Assembly (NCBI RefSeq): GCF_027921845.1
Contig: NZ_BSEN01000011.1
Location: 26,103-90,102 of the forward strand
Source of the DNA: Leifsonia poae
Lineage (GTDB): Bacteria > Actinomycetota > Actinomycetes > Actinomycetales > Microbacteriaceae
Direction: 5' to 3'
DNA: 64,000 nt
The notes beneath the pieces were generated by a model, which had not been told where the DNA came from, ran no database searches, and saw only the letters and a list, made by a program, of their open reading frames with translations. Below, piece by piece: positions 38,621 to 49,649 of the stretch; the stretch's first letter is position 1, and every line of letters begins with the position of its first letter. Both the position numbers and the translations under genes were made by a program.

Positions 38621-40096
38621 TTACTGCGTCAGGTGCAGGGTCTCCGCTGTGGACGCCATGACCTTCTGCGCGTCCTTCGGACGGTCGTTGAGCGTGCTGC
38701 CCATCGTGGGGATGAGCGCGGTCAGCGTCGGCACCCAGCCGTTGTACTGCTCCGGGAAGCAGCGCTTGAGGACATCCAGCATGATCGGCACCGCCGTGGA
38801 CGCACCCGGCGATGCTCCGAGCAGACCCGCGATCGAGCCGTCGGCCGACGCGATGACCTCGGTGCCGAACTGCAGCACGCCGCCCTTCTTGGCGTCCTTC
38901 TTCATCACCTGCACGCGCTGACCGGCCGTGATGAGCTCCCAGTCCTCGCTCTTGGCGGTGGGCATGAACTCCTGCAGGGCCTTCATCTTCTTCGCGCGAT
39001 TGGCGAGCAGCTCGCCGACCAGGTACTTGATGAGGTCGAAGTTGTCTTTCGCCACGGCGAGCATGGGGATGAGGTTGCTCGGGCGCACGGAGCCGGGCAG
39101 GTCCCACCAGGTGCCCGTCTTGAGGAACTTCGGGCTGAACCCGGCGTACGGGCCGAACAGCAGCGACGCCTCGCCGTCGACGACGCGGGTGTCGAGGTGC
39201 GGCACCGACATCGGCGGCGCTCCGACCGCTGCCTTTCCGTAGACCTTGGCCTGGTGCTGCGCCACGATCTTCGGGTCGCTGGTACGGAGGAACTGCCCCG
39301 AGATCGGGAAGCCGCCGAACCCCTTGATCTCCGGGATGCCCGCCTTCTGCAGCAGGTGCAGCGCGCCGCCGCCCGCCCCGACGAACACGAAGCGTGCCTT
39401 CACCTCGTGCGGCGTGTGGCCGACCATGTGGAGCACCTTGAGCCGCCAGAGCCCGTCTTTGGTGCGCTTGATGCTGCGGACCTTGTGGTTCAGGGCGATG
39501 TCGGCTCCACGTCGCGAGAGGTCGTCGACGAGCGCCCGGGTCAGGGCGCCGAAGTCGACGTCGGTTCCGGAGGCGGCGCGGGTCGCGGCGATGCGCTGCT
39601 TGGCGTTCCGCTTCTTCGTCAGCAACGGTGTCCACTCGCCGATGACCGCGGGGTCTTCGCTGTACTCCATGCCGGCGAACAGCGGCTGGTCCTTGAGCGC
39701 CTCGTACCGCTTGCGCAGATAGCGCACGTTGTCCCGGCCGCGCACGAACGTCATGTGCGGGGTCGAGTTGATGAACGTGTTCGGTTCGGGCAGATCGCCG
39801 GCGGTCACCAGGCTCGCCCAGAACTGACGGCTCAGCTGGAACTGCTCGTTGATGCTGATCGCCTTGGCCGGGTCGACCGAGCCGTCCGCCGCCTCCGGCA
39901 TGTAGTTGAGCTCGCAGAGGGCGGCGTGGCCCGTCCCGGCGTTGTTCCACGGGTTCGAGCTCTCCTGGGCCACTTCGCCCAGGTTCTCGTAGAGGCGGAT
40001 GGTCCAGTCGGGCTGTACACGCTGGATGAGGGCTCCGAGCGTTGCGCTCATGATGCCCCCGCCGATCAGGACGACGTCGATGGGAGAATTACTCAC
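38621..40096 (-). CDS. mqo: Malate:quinone oxidoreductase
   Basis: Membrane-associated FAD enzyme oxidising malate to oxaloacetate and passing electrons to quinone in the TCA cycle. The 491-residue protein starts with the dinucleotide motif [14 protein letters not shown], followed by [18 protein letters not shown] and later [10 protein letters not shown] and [14 protein letters not shown]. The GTG has TAGGAT exactly six bases upstream with no ribosome site, nearly the same element as at thymidine kinase. It stands alone between the ABC-F gene and a small membrane-protein gene. Confidence 0.96.
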   Translation of the reverse strand: MSNSPIDVVLIGGGIMSATLGALIQRVQPDWTIRLYENLGEVAQESSNPWNNAGTGHAALCELNYMPEAADGSVDPAKAISINEQFQLSRQFWASLVTAGDLPEPNTFINSTPHMTFVRGRDNVRYLRKRYEALKDQPLFAGMEYSEDPAVIGEWTPLLTKKRNAKQRIAATRAASGTDVDFGALTRALVDDLSRRGADIALNHKVRSIKRTKDGLWRLKVLHMVGHTPHEVKARFVFVGAGGGALHLLQKAGIPEIKGFGGFPISGQFLRTSDPKIVAQHQAKVYGKAAVGAPPMSVPHLDTRVVDGEASLLFGPYAGFSPKFLKTGTWWDLPGSVRPSNLIPMLAVAKDNFDLIKYLVGELLANRAKKMKALQEFMPTAKSEDWELITAGQRVQVMKKDAKKGGVLQFGTEVIASADGSIAGLLGASPGASTAVPIMLDVLKRCFPEQYNGWVPTLTALIPTMGSTLNDRPKDAQKVMASTAETLHLTQ

Positions 40097-40167
40097 CAGA
40101 CAATCCTACGGTGCCCTCGCTGTGCACCTGCCCGACCCGCGATCCGCCCCTCCCGCCGTCCGGGACG

Positions 40168-40206
40168 GCTCTCGGCAGGAGAGCGTTCGCTCTCGTCAGG
40201 AGAGCG
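40168..40206. repeat. Tandem repeat around a gene end
   Basis: Two copies of GCTCTCGGCAGGAGAGCG (the second with one change) spaced at 21 bases. Each copy is itself partly palindromic, and the second overlaps the stop codon of the membrane-protein gene. It may act as its terminator. Confidence 0.8.
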
Positions 40207-40615
40207 CGTTCGCGCCGGCGACGATCAGGCCGATGCCGGCGACGAGCAGGCTCACCGTGAGCAGTCCGAACCCGATCCAGATCAGCGCCTTGACGCCGTT
40301 CGGGCGCTGCGGGTCGTGGCCGATGACCGAGAGGAAGAACCCGGCGGGGATCAGGATGGCCGACACGAGCACGCCGTCGGCGCCGAAATGGGCCCAGCCG
40401 GTGATCCCGGCCGCATCGAGCAGCAGAAGCACCACGAGACCGAGGATGACGAGCACGCCGGCGTGGGCGTGCCCCGCGCGGAAGAAGCTCTTCTGCAGAT
40501 CGTTCGCCCCCTGCTTACCGGTGACGACGCGGAGCATGAAGGTTCCGCCGTACGCGATGGTGATGACCGCGAGCACGACGATTCCGGCGGTGATGGCGCT
40601 GGCGGGCTGCAGCAT
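40196..40615 (-). CDS. Four-helix membrane protein under MerR control
   Basis: Integral membrane protein of 139 residues with four predicted helices and the central sequence FFRAGHAHAGVLVILGLV, in which conserved His residues could bind metal or heme. I do not recognise the family. AGGAGG lies about seven bases before the ATG. It is divergent from a MerR regulator, and an operator sits directly upstream of its ribosome site, so it is probably that regulator's target. Confidence 0.8.
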   Translation of the reverse strand: MLQPASAITAGIVVLAVITIAYGGTFMLRVVTGKQGANDLQKSFFRAGHAHAGVLVILGLVVLLLLDAAGITGWAHFGADGVLVSAILIPAGFFLSVIGHDPQRPNGVKALIWIGFGLLTVSLLVAGIGLIVAGANALS

Positions 40616-40625
40616 GACGTCCTCC

Positions 40626-40670
40626 TACTGGATAGTGTTGGTATCCAGTAGCGTAGATAGTGTTACTATC
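40626..40670. promoter_or_regulatory. Twin dyad operators between membrane gene and MerR regulator
   Basis: Two related dyads lie in tandem: TACTGGATA-N7-TATCCAGTA (40626-40650, perfect 9-base arms) and GATAGT-GTT-ACTATC (40656-40670, perfect). Both share GATAGTGTT-N2-TATCCA and are offset by about 26 bases. They fill the divergent promoter region and very likely bind the adjacent MerR-family protein. Confidence 0.8.
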
Positions 40671-40715
40671 CAAGTCAAGAGCCGCGTCATCGATCGAGCG
40701 GCGGAGGAGCAGGGC

Positions 40716-41324
40716 ATGCGGATCTCGCAGTTGTCATCGACGACCGGGGTTCCCGTCGCGACGATCAAGTTCTACCTGCGTGAGGGCATGCTCATGCCGG
40801 GTGAGGCCACCAGCGCGACCCAGGCGCTCTACGGTGAGGCGCACGTGAGACGTATCGCTCTCATCCGGGCGCTCTCCGACGTCGCCGGACTCCCCCTGCA
40901 GAAGGTGAAGGTCGTACTGGCGCTGATCGAGCATCCGGATGCCTCGCTGTTCGACACCCTCGGCGAAGCCGTCGCCGCCCTTCCGCCCTACCTCGACACC
41001 GCGCCGCCCTATCCGCGGGCGCAAGCTGCGCTGGCGGAGGTCGGCCAGGTGTTCGATCCTCAGTACGCCGCGGTGGCGCAGCTCGAACGCGCGCTCGAGG
41101 CGGTGGAGACCGCCGGCATCCCGATGACGTCCGATCGGCTGTCGGTCTATGCCGAGCATCTCCGGGCGATCGCGGCGTACGACCTCGCGCAGATGCCGGC
41201 CGATGCCGAAGCGGCGGTCGAGTACGCCGTGCTCGGCACCGCCCTCTACGAACCGATCGTCGCCGCACTCCGCCGACTTGCGCACCAGGACATCGCCGCC
41301 CGGATGCTCACGCCGGAGGAGTGA
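40716..41324 (+). CDS. MerR-family transcriptional regulator
   Basis: Regulator of 202 residues with an N-terminal winged helix: MRISQLSSTTGVPVATIKFYLREGML, as in MerR proteins, then YGEAHVRRIALIRALSDVAGLPLQKVKVVL. The C-terminal part is a helical effector domain without conserved metal Cys residues, so an organic ligand is more likely. GGAGGAG lies seven bases before the ATG at 40716; the long open frame upstream is non-coding. Confidence 0.9.
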   Translation: MRISQLSSTTGVPVATIKFYLREGMLMPGEATSATQALYGEAHVRRIALIRALSDVAGLPLQKVKVVLALIEHPDASLFDTLGEAVAALPPYLDTAPPYPRAQAALAEVGQVFDPQYAAVAQLERALEAVETAGIPMTSDRLSVYAEHLRAIAAYDLAQMPADAEAAVEYAVLGTALYEPIVAALRRLAHQDIAARMLTPEE

Positions 41325-41354
41325 ACGCCGGAGGAGTGAACGCTAGAGGAGTGA
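41310..41354. repeat. 15-base tandem repeat spanning the MerR gene stop
   Basis: Three copies of ACGCCGGAGGAGTGA (the last with CTA for CCG), each containing TGA, start inside the last codons of the MerR gene and reach within four bases of the asd stop codon. Confidence 0.88.
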
Positions 41355-41357
41355 ACG

Positions 41358-42509
<1,152 letters not shown>

Positions 42510-43796
42510 CTAGCGGCCGGTGCCGGCGTAGACGATGGCCTGGGTGTCGCCGTCGAGACCGAAGGCGGAGTGCACGACCCGCGCGGCCTCGTTGACGCTG
42601 TCGGCGCGGGTGACGACCGAGATGCGGATCTCGCTCGTGGAGATCATCTCGATATTGATGCCCGCGTCGAACAGCGCCTCGAACAGCTTCGCGGAGACGC
42701 CGGTGTTGGTGCGCATGCCGGCGCCGACGAGAGCGAGCTTGCCGATCTGGTCGTCGTACTGCAGCGACTGGAAGCCCACGTCCTGCTGCTCCGCCTTGAG
42801 GGCGGTCAGCACCCGCTGGCCCTCCGACTTCGGGAGGGTGAACGAGATGTCGGTGAGACCGGTCGCCGCAGCCGAGACGTTCTGCACGATCATGTCGACG
42901 TTGGCCTCGGTCTTGGCGACGATCTTGAAGATCTGTGCCGCCTTGCCCGGCACGTCGGGAACACCGACGACCGTGATCTTGGCCTCGCTGAGGTCGGTGG
43001 CGATACCGGCGATGATGGGCTCTTCCACGGTTCCATCCTTCTTCTTCGCGGCCTCGACCGCTGCTTCGTTGAGCACGAGCGTTCCCTCGTTGTTGTTGAA
43101 CGACGAGCGCACGTGGAGTGTCACGTTGTGGCGGCGCGCATATTCCACCGCGCGGATATACAGCACCTTCGCGCCCGCTGCGGCCAGTTCGAGCATCTCT
43201 TCGCTGCTGATCCGGTCGATCTTGCGCGCGCTGGGCACGACCCGGGGGTCGGAGGTGAAGACGCCATCGACGTCGGTGTAGATCTCGCACACCTCGGCGC
43301 CGAGGGCGGCCGCAAGGGCGACGGCGGTCGTGTCGGAGCCGCCGCGACCGAGCGTGGTGATGTCGCGGGTGTCGCGGTTGAACCCCTGGAAGCCGGCGAC
43401 GATCGCGATGGCGCCTTCGTCGAGGGCGTCGCGGATGCGGCCGGGGGTGACGTCGACGATGCGGGCGGCACCGTGCTGGGCGTCGGTGATCATGCCGGCC
43501 TGGCTGCCCGTGAACGACCGGGCGTCGTAGCCCATGCTGCGGATCGCCATGGCGAGCAGGGCCATCGAGATGCGCTCTCCGGCGGTCAGCAGCATGTCGA
43601 GTTCGCGCGGCGCCGGGATGGGCGTGACATCGTGCGCGAGGTCGAGCAGTTCGTCGGTGGTGTCGCCCATGGCGGAGACCGCGACGACCACTTCGTTCCC
43701 GCCCTTGCGGGTCTCGACGATGCGTTTGGCGACGCGCTTGATGCTCTCGGCGTTGGCGACGGAGGACCCGCCGAACTTCTGCACGATTAGGGCCAC
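42510..43796 (-). CDS. lysC: Aspartate kinase
   Basis: First, feedback-controlled enzyme of the aspartate pathway, 428 residues. The catalytic domain begins [19 protein letters not shown] and has [18 protein letters not shown]; the C-terminal half holds two ACT domains that bind lysine/threonine ([18 protein letters not shown], and the second near [16 protein letters not shown]). The GTG at 43796 is chosen because AGGAG lies six bases upstream and the conserved N-terminus follows. Confidence 0.96.
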   Translation of the reverse strand: MALIVQKFGGSSVANAESIKRVAKRIVETRKGGNEVVVAVSAMGDTTDELLDLAHDVTPIPAPRELDMLLTAGERISMALLAMAIRSMGYDARSFTGSQAGMITDAQHGAARIVDVTPGRIRDALDEGAIAIVAGFQGFNRDTRDITTLGRGGSDTTAVALAAALGAEVCEIYTDVDGVFTSDPRVVPSARKIDRISSEEMLELAAAGAKVLYIRAVEYARRHNVTLHVRSSFNNNEGTLVLNEAAVEAAKKKDGTVEEPIIAGIATDLSEAKITVVGVPDVPGKAAQIFKIVAKTEANVDMIVQNVSAAATGLTDISFTLPKSEGQRVLTALKAEQQDVGFQSLQYDDQIGKLALVGAGMRTNTGVSAKLFEALFDAGINIEMISTSEIRISVVTRADSVNEAARVVHSAFGLDGDTQAIVYAGTGR

Positions 43797-43892
43797 GAAC
43801 ACTCCTGGGATCGGCGGCTGAGAAGCCGGAGCGTCCATTCTATCCGGCGTCGCTTGCTGGCTCCGGAATATGACGTGGACGCGGGACGGGCC

Positions 43893-44489
43893 TCAGGAGA
43901 CGATGCGCCGGCCCTCGAACGCGCGGCCGAGTGTGACCTCATCGGCGTACTCGAGGTCGCCGCCGACGGGCAGGCCGGAGGCGAGGCGGGTGACGCGTAT
44001 CTCGAGCGTGGTGAGGAGGCGGCTCAGATAGGTGGCCGTCGCCTCGCCTTCGAGGTTGGGGTCGGTGGCGATGATGACTTCCTGCACCGTGCCGTCGGCG
44101 AGGCGCTGCATCAGCTGCCGGATGCGCAGGTCGTCGGGTCCGACGCCGTCGATCGGGCTGATCGCTCCCCCGAGCACGTGGTAGAGCCCCCGGAACTCGC
44201 GGGTGCGCTCGATGGCGACCACGTCTTTCGCCTCTTCTACGACGCAGATGAGGGCGGGATCACGGCGGGGGTCCCGGCAGATCGTGCAGGTCTCCTGCTC
44301 GGAGACGTTGCCGCAGATCTCGCAGAACCGCACCTTGTCGCGCACCTCGAGGAGCACCTCGGCGAGACGGGTGACGTCGAACGTCTCCGTCTGCAGGATG
44401 TGGAACGCGATGCGCTGCGCCGACTTCGGCCCGATGCCGGGAAGGCGGCCCAGTTCGTCGATGAGTTCCTGGACGATTCCTTCGTACAC
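43893..44489 (-). CDS. recR: Recombination mediator RecR
   Basis: Acts with RecF and RecO to load RecA on gapped DNA. The 198-residue protein has a helix-hairpin-helix ([18 protein letters not shown]), a zinc finger with [16 protein letters not shown], and a TOPRIM domain ([14 protein letters not shown]). The GTG start follows GAGGT. It lies four bases after the dnaX stop, as in most bacteria. Confidence 0.97.
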   Translation of the reverse strand: MYEGIVQELIDELGRLPGIGPKSAQRIAFHILQTETFDVTRLAEVLLEVRDKVRFCEICGNVSEQETCTICRDPRRDPALICVVEEAKDVVAIERTREFRGLYHVLGGAISPIDGVGPDDLRIRQLMQRLADGTVQEVIIATDPNLEGEATATYLSRLLTTLEIRVTRLASGLPVGGDLEYADEVTLGRAFEGRRIVS

Positions 44490-44492
44490 GTA

Positions 44493-47000
44493 TTACCTCG
44501 ACCCGGCAGGCGGTGCCGCCTGCTCTTCGATGAATGTGGCGCCGAGGATCTCGCGCACCACGGCCTCCCCGTAACGCTGCGGCGCCTGGAAGGTGGGGGT
44601 CCGCGCGCCGGATGCCGGAGCGGAGGTCGACGACGCCGATGCCGACGCGGGCGTGCGCTGGGCGCGGGCGGCCGGTGCTGGCGCTGCCGCCGCGGCCGAC
44701 GGTGCGGCCGAGGCCGGTGCCGACGTGGAGGGAGTGCCCGCTGCGGATGCGCGGGGCGGGATTCCTCCGTCGTCGGTCGGCTCTGCCCATTCGCCTTCCG
44801 GCTCGGGCGGCAGCGGCGGCTCGTAGGGCGGCTCGATCTCGGGCGGCGGCACGTCGTCGTAGGGAACTTCCCGCTCGAGGGTCGCGACCGCGCCGGCCGG
44901 TGCCGACGATCGGGCGGATGCCCCCGCTGGTGCCTCGACCGCCGACGGCGGCAGCGGGGCCGCGGCGGCTGCCGCGTCACCGGCGCCGGGGATGGCGACG
45001 GTCGCCCATTCGGTGGTGGATGCGGCCGAGGTGGATGCCGAAGCGGACGCCGAGGCAGCCGGCGACGACGGCGCCGAGGCGCGAGCCGCCGCTGGTGCCG
45101 CAGCACCCGGCGCGGAGGCTGTCGATCCCGCGGCGGCGGAGCCACCGGATGCGCCCGACGCTCCCGAGTCCCCGGATACGGCGCCACCGCGCGAGGCGGC
45201 AGGTTGCGGTGCCGGCGTCGAGCCCGCAAGCGGAGTCTGCGTCGGCGCAGACGGGCCGCTCGAGGCCGCTCCGTCGGCGCGGGCGATGAACTTGACCCGG
45301 ATGCCGAGCACGTCGACGATCGCCTGACGCAGGTATTCGCTCACGCCGAGCGCGTCGCCCGTCTGCTGCTGCCGGAACCCGGCCACATCGTTGTCGCTCG
45401 TGAACGACAGGGTGAGAACGTCGTCGACGAGCGAGCGCACCTGGGCGGTGAACACGACCATCCAGGCGCTGCGCTTGGCCCGCTGCACCGCGTCGAGGAT
45501 CTGGGGCCACGCGTCCTTGACCTGCTGCGTGCTGACCGGACCGACGGGGGCGACGGATGCAACGGGCGCCTCAGCGGCGGCGGACGGAGAAGGAGCAGCG
45601 GTCGGCTCCGCGGAGTCGGTGGGTGTGGCATCGGCGGGTGCGGACTCCGGCGCCGCTGCCGGCTCGGCAGCCGTCGACGTCGCGGCCGTCGGAGCGGGGG
45701 TCGGCGCAGCAGCAGGGGCAGCCTCGGCACGGGCGGACGCCCCGGCTGCCGGCGCAGCGGCCGGTGCCGGCGTGGCTCGCGCAGCGGCACGCGCCGTTTC
45801 CGGTGCCGCCGTGGAGTCACCGGACACCGCGTCGCTGACGCCGACCCGGCGCTCGAGACGCTCGACGCGCGCGAGCGCCCCGCGCTCGGACTCGTCGCTC
45901 GACGGCACGAGCACGCGCGCGATCATGAGTTCGAGGTGGAGTCGCGGCGACGTGGCGCCGGTCATCTCGGTGAGCGCGGCGTTCACGATGTCGGCGGACC
46001 GGGAGAGCTCCGCGGCACCGAACTTCATGGCCTGCATGCTCATGTGGTCGAGTTCGTCCTGGGGCACCCCGCGCAGCACCGCAGCGGCGCCCTCCGCGCT
46101 GGTCGCGGCGACGACGATGAGGTCGCGCAGGCGCTCGAGGAGGTCTTCGACGAACCGACGCGGGTCCTGACCCGTCTGCACGACGCGATCGACAGCGGCG
46201 AACGCTCCCGCGGCATCCCGCGCGGCGATCGCGTCGATGACCTCGTCGAGGAGGGCGGCGTGCGTGTACCCGAGCAGCGCGACCGCGCGCTCGTAGTCGA
46301 CCGTGTTGTTGTCGGAGCCTGCCATGAGCTGGTCGAGCAGCGAGAGGGTGTCACGCGGCGAGCCGCCTCCGGCCCGCACGACCAGCGGCAGGACGCCGGG
46401 CGCGACGGTGACGCCCTCGCTGTCGCAGAGGGTCTGCACGTACTCCAGCATCTGCGCCGGCGGAACCAGGCGGAACGGGTAGTGGTGCGTGCGCGACCGG
46501 ATGGTGCCGATGACCTTCTCCGGCTCCGTGGTGGCGAAGATGAACTTGACGTGCTCCGGCGGCTCCTCGACGATCTTGAGCAGCGCGTTGAAGCCCTGCG
46601 GCGTCACCATGTGCGCCTCGTCGAGGATGAAGATCTTGTAGCGGTCGCGGGCGGGGGCGAAGATGGCGCGCTCCCGGATGTCGCGGGCGTCGTCGACGCC
46701 GTTGTGGCTGGCCGCGTCGATCTCGACCACGTCGAGCGATCCGCTGCCGTCGCGGCTCAGCTCGATGCAGCTCGAGCATTTGCCGCACGGGGTGTCCGTC
46801 GGCCCCTCCGCGCAGTTGAGGCAGCGGGCCAGGATGCGCGCCGACGTCGTCTTGCCGCATCCGCGTGGACCGCTGAACAGATAGGCGTGATTGACCCGGT
46901 TGGTGCGCAGTGCCGTCATCAGCGGCTCGGTCACCTGCGACTGCCCGATCATCTCGGCGAAGGTGTCTGGCCGATAGCGGCGATACAGTGCGGTAACCAC
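44493..47000 (-). CDS. dnaX: DNA polymerase III gamma/tau subunit
   Basis: Clamp-loader ATPase of 835 residues. The AAA domain has Walker A GPRGCGKTT, the zinc Cys set CLNCAEGPTDTPCGKCSSC, the DEAH box LDEAHM and sensor-1 region; a long Ala/Pro/Ser-rich linker (about 380-800) follows with an internal domain V region. The conserved N-terminus is TALYRRYRPDTFAEMIGQ. The GTG at 47000 has TAGCAT six bases upstream, suggesting leaderless initiation, although GAGG also sits close to it. It is in an operon with recR. Confidence 0.95.
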   Translation of the reverse strand: MVTALYRRYRPDTFAEMIGQSQVTEPLMTALRTNRVNHAYLFSGPRGCGKTTSARILARCLNCAEGPTDTPCGKCSSCIELSRDGSGSLDVVEIDAASHNGVDDARDIRERAIFAPARDRYKIFILDEAHMVTPQGFNALLKIVEEPPEHVKFIFATTEPEKVIGTIRSRTHHYPFRLVPPAQMLEYVQTLCDSEGVTVAPGVLPLVVRAGGGSPRDTLSLLDQLMAGSDNNTVDYERAVALLGYTHAALLDEVIDAIAARDAAGAFAAVDRVVQTGQDPRRFVEDLLERLRDLIVVAATSAEGAAAVLRGVPQDELDHMSMQAMKFGAAELSRSADIVNAALTEMTGATSPRLHLELMIARVLVPSSDESERGALARVERLERRVGVSDAVSGDSTAAPETARAAARATPAPAAAPAAGASARAEAAPAAAPTPAPTAATSTAAEPAAAPESAPADATPTDSAEPTAAPSPSAAAEAPVASVAPVGPVSTQQVKDAWPQILDAVQRAKRSAWMVVFTAQVRSLVDDVLTLSFTSDNDVAGFRQQQTGDALGVSEYLRQAIVDVLGIRVKFIARADGAASSGPSAPTQTPLAGSTPAPQPAASRGGAVSGDSGASGASGGSAAAGSTASAPGAAAPAAARASAPSSPAASASASASTSAASTTEWATVAIPGAGDAAAAAAPLPPSAVEAPAGASARSSAPAGAVATLEREVPYDDVPPPEIEPPYEPPLPPEPEGEWAEPTDDGGIPPRASAAGTPSTSAPASAAPSAAAAAPAPAARAQRTPASASASSTSAPASGARTPTFQAPQRYGEAVVREILGATFIEEQAAPPAGSR

Positions 47001-47043
47001 CCCCTCATGCTACTTGTCCCCACTGACAGTCGGTCCGGTCCGT

Positions 47044-48324
47044 TCAGCCTTCACGGGAGGCGCGCAGTGTGGCGGCGATCGCCGTCCACAATCGCACGCG
47101 AGCGTTCTCGGTGGCCTGCGCATAGGGCGCGCCCGGCAGGTACAGCGGCGTGTACGGCGGCACGTAGAAGAGGTGGGTCGCGTCGGGTGCGACCAGCATC
47201 GTGTCGCCCGGGTGCTGACCGCGCGCCTTCGCGCCGGCGGCCAGCCACGCGCATCCGTTGTCGAGCTGCTCGTCGTGGCCTGCGCAGCCGAGCACGAGCG
47301 GCCCCCGGATGCCCGACAGATCGAGCACGGCCGCCGCATTCACGGTGCGCGTCCCGGAGTTGCACGGCACCCAGCTGCCGTTGATCGTCACCGACGGGTT
47401 CGGGACGGGTGAATTGCAGATCAGCCCGGTCGTCCCGGCCGGGGCGATCGCGCCGTACACCGTGTCCGAGTAGGCCACCGCCGTCCAGAGCGCGAGCTGT
47501 GCGCCGCGGGACGTGCCGAACGTCAGGATGCGTTCGGGATCGACACCGGGTTGCGCGCGCAGCCAGCTGAGCGCCGACGCGAAGCGTTCCGCCGGGAAGA
47601 CGTGCGTGAGATCGACCTGACCGGCCGATCCGAAGGCCGAGAGCGCGAGCGCCGGATAGCCGAGCGCGGCGATCTCCGATGCGGCCAGCACTCCGGTGGG
47701 GGTTCCGCTGTCGGTTCCGTCGAAGACGATCACGGCCGGCCGCAGCCCGGCCGACGAGGTCTTCGGCTCGAAGAAGTCCCCGCTGATGCCGTCGTCGAAC
47801 ACGGCGCGCGAGGGGGCGGCAGAGGCGAGCCCCGTGCGGTGCACGGTCGTGTGCGCGACCCTGCGTCCGTCGATCAGGGCGGACAGCGCGACCGCCATCC
47901 CGGATTCGCCCCAGGTCTCGTCCGAGGTCGCCTGGGTTCCGGCGCTGTTAGCGAGCGACCAGAACAGTCCCATCCCATCCGCGCCGTGGAAAGCGGCGGA
48001 GAGCGGCGCCTGGGTGGCCAGGTCGACCTCGCCGTCGGGCGGCACGGCGTACACCGCTCGCGACGTCCACACCGCTCCGGACGTGACCGTGGCGGTCACC
48101 GTCACGTGCTCCCCCGGCGGCAGCGCCAGCATCCGGATGCCCACCGGCTGCCACACGGGGCTCGGATCGCTGCTCAGCGAGAACCGCGGCCCCACGCCGT
48201 GCGACGCGTTCCCCGGCACCGAGCATCCGGACAATGCGGCGAGCGCGACCAGGGCCAGTGCCGCGGCCCCGGCGACCCGGGACAGCATGCGGCGCACGCC
48301 CCCGGTCAGTACTCCCCCGGTCAT
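47044..48324 (-). CDS. BAAT/acyl-CoA thioesterase-like lipoprotein 1
   Basis: Exported lipoprotein of 426 residues with lipobox LSGC (Cys34), an Ig-like BAAT N-terminal domain, and an alpha/beta-hydrolase of the bile acid-CoA:amino acid N-acyltransferase C-terminal family. The nucleophile motif is GTSRG, the acid is in GHDE and the base in DATHLF, so it should be active as an acyl transferase or hydrolase on an unknown substrate. The ATG overlaps the stop of the second copy as ATGA. It is the last of three tandem paralogues. Confidence 0.82.
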   Translation of the reverse strand: MTGGVLTGGVRRMLSRVAGAAALALVALAALSGCSVPGNASHGVGPRFSLSSDPSPVWQPVGIRMLALPPGEHVTVTATVTSGAVWTSRAVYAVPPDGEVDLATQAPLSAAFHGADGMGLFWSLANSAGTQATSDETWGESGMAVALSALIDGRRVAHTTVHRTGLASAAPSRAVFDDGISGDFFEPKTSSAGLRPAVIVFDGTDSGTPTGVLAASEIAALGYPALALSAFGSAGQVDLTHVFPAERFASALSWLRAQPGVDPERILTFGTSRGAQLALWTAVAYSDTVYGAIAPAGTTGLICNSPVPNPSVTINGSWVPCNSGTRTVNAAAVLDLSGIRGPLVLGCAGHDEQLDNGCAWLAAGAKARGQHPGDTMLVAPDATHLFYVPPYTPLYLPGAPYAQATENARVRLWTAIAATLRASREG

Positions 48325-49649
48325 CGGCGCGTCTCCGCACTGAGGATGCCCCGCACGTCGGCCCAGAACTGCGCGCGCGCGTCCTCCGTCGCCTGTGCGA
48401 CCGCCGGCGAGAGTCCCTGAAGGCCGACGGGGACGACCGGCGGTGTGGAGATGGAGTGGGCCGCTCCCCGGGCGACGAGGTAGATGTCGCCCGGCCGCTC
48501 GCCGCGGGCGATGCGGCCGGCACCGAGCCACTCGCACGCATTGGCGAGGATCTCGTCGCGCTCCCCGCAAGCCAGCAGCAACGGGCCCGGGATGCGGTCG
48601 AGTTGCAGTTGCGCCGTGTCGGCGATCGTGCGCTGCGGGTCTTCGCACGGCACTGGTTCGCCGTCCTCCGTGAGCACGGCCGATCCCGCCGAAGACGTGC
48701 AGAGGAGGGCGGTCGTCCCGCTCGCCGCGAACGCCCCGAAGACGGCTCCCGGCCGGTGCGTCGCGTACCAGAGCGCGAGCTGCGAGGCACGCCAGGTGCC
48801 GTACGTGAAGACGCGCGCGGGATCGACGTCGTGCTGGCGTTGCAGCCAGGTGAGGCCGTTGTCCAGGTTCTCGGCCGAGAGCGCCGCCGACCCCGGGATC
48901 TGCCCCTCCGGCCCGAACGCCGTGACGACGAACGTCGGGTATCCGGAACTCGCCAGCTGCGAGGCGACGAAGGCGGCGCTCCCGCCACCGTCGTCTCCGT
49001 CGATCAGCAGCACGGCCGGCCTCCGGGAGACGAGCCGCGGGTCTGGATCGTAGAAGGTGCCGATCCTGACGTCGAAGGTGGTGCCGCCCGGCGCCGTGTT
49101 CTGCGCGCCGCGGATGAGGTCGCCGGCGAACACGAACTGCACCGACACCTGGTGGCCGAAGCCCGTGCGGTAGACGGTGGTGGCGGCGACCTCCCGTCCG
49201 CCCTGCGTGGCAACCAGCCGGATGTCCCTGTCGCTGATCGCCCACACGTCTTCGAGCTGCACCTGGCTCAGAGACGGCCCCTGCATCGTCCACAGCAGGC
49301 CCGCCTGGTCGGCGCGCGCATAGGGCGCGATGAGCGGTTTATCGGAGTGGAGGTCGACGATGCCGGAGGGCGGCACGGAGTACACCGCGCGCGACTCCCA
49401 CGGACCGGTCGTCGTCCTGGTCGTCGCGGTGAGCACCACGGTCTCGTCCGGCTGCAGGCCGACCAGCGAGATCGCGACCGGGTCGGTGATGCCTGAGCGC
49501 GGCTGATCGATGACGAAGTGGGCGGGAACGGATGCCGAGCCCCCGACGCAACCGGCGAGCGCCGACGTGAGCACGATCGCGACCGCCGAGGCTGCGATCG
49601 TCGAGGCACGACGCCATCGGATATGCCGGCTCTGGATGCCGCCGGTCAT
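48321..49649 (-). CDS. BAAT-like lipoprotein 2, nucleophile lost
   Basis: Second paralogue, 442 residues, lipobox LAGC (Cys34). The overall fold and the Asp (GERDE) and His (GAAHSI) regions remain, but the nucleophile elbow reads GTWRAS, with Trp in place of Ser. It is therefore probably a non-catalytic member that may act as a binding protein or partner (inference). The start overlaps the third copy's stop as ATGA, which fixes it. Confidence 0.82.
   Translation of the reverse strand: MTGGIQSRHIRWRRASTIAASAVAIVLTSALAGCVGGSASVPAHFVIDQPRSGITDPVAISLVGLQPDETVVLTATTRTTTGPWESRAVYSVPPSGIVDLHSDKPLIAPYARADQAGLLWTMQGPSLSQVQLEDVWAISDRDIRLVATQGGREVAATTVYRTGFGHQVSVQFVFAGDLIRGAQNTAPGGTTFDVRIGTFYDPDPRLVSRRPAVLLIDGDDGGGSAAFVASQLASSGYPTFVVTAFGPEGQIPGSAALSAENLDNGLTWLQRQHDVDPARVFTYGTWRASQLALWYATHRPGAVFGAFAASGTTALLCTSSAGSAVLTEDGEPVPCEDPQRTIADTAQLQLDRIPGPLLLACGERDEILANACEWLGAGRIARGERPGDIYLVARGAAHSISTPPVVPVGLQGLSPAVAQATEDARAQFWADVRGILSAETRR

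Noticed and set aside
39999..40715. Long open frame ahead of the MerR regulator.
   Set aside because: It is antisense to mqo and the membrane gene; the MerR domain starts at 40716 with its own ribosome site.
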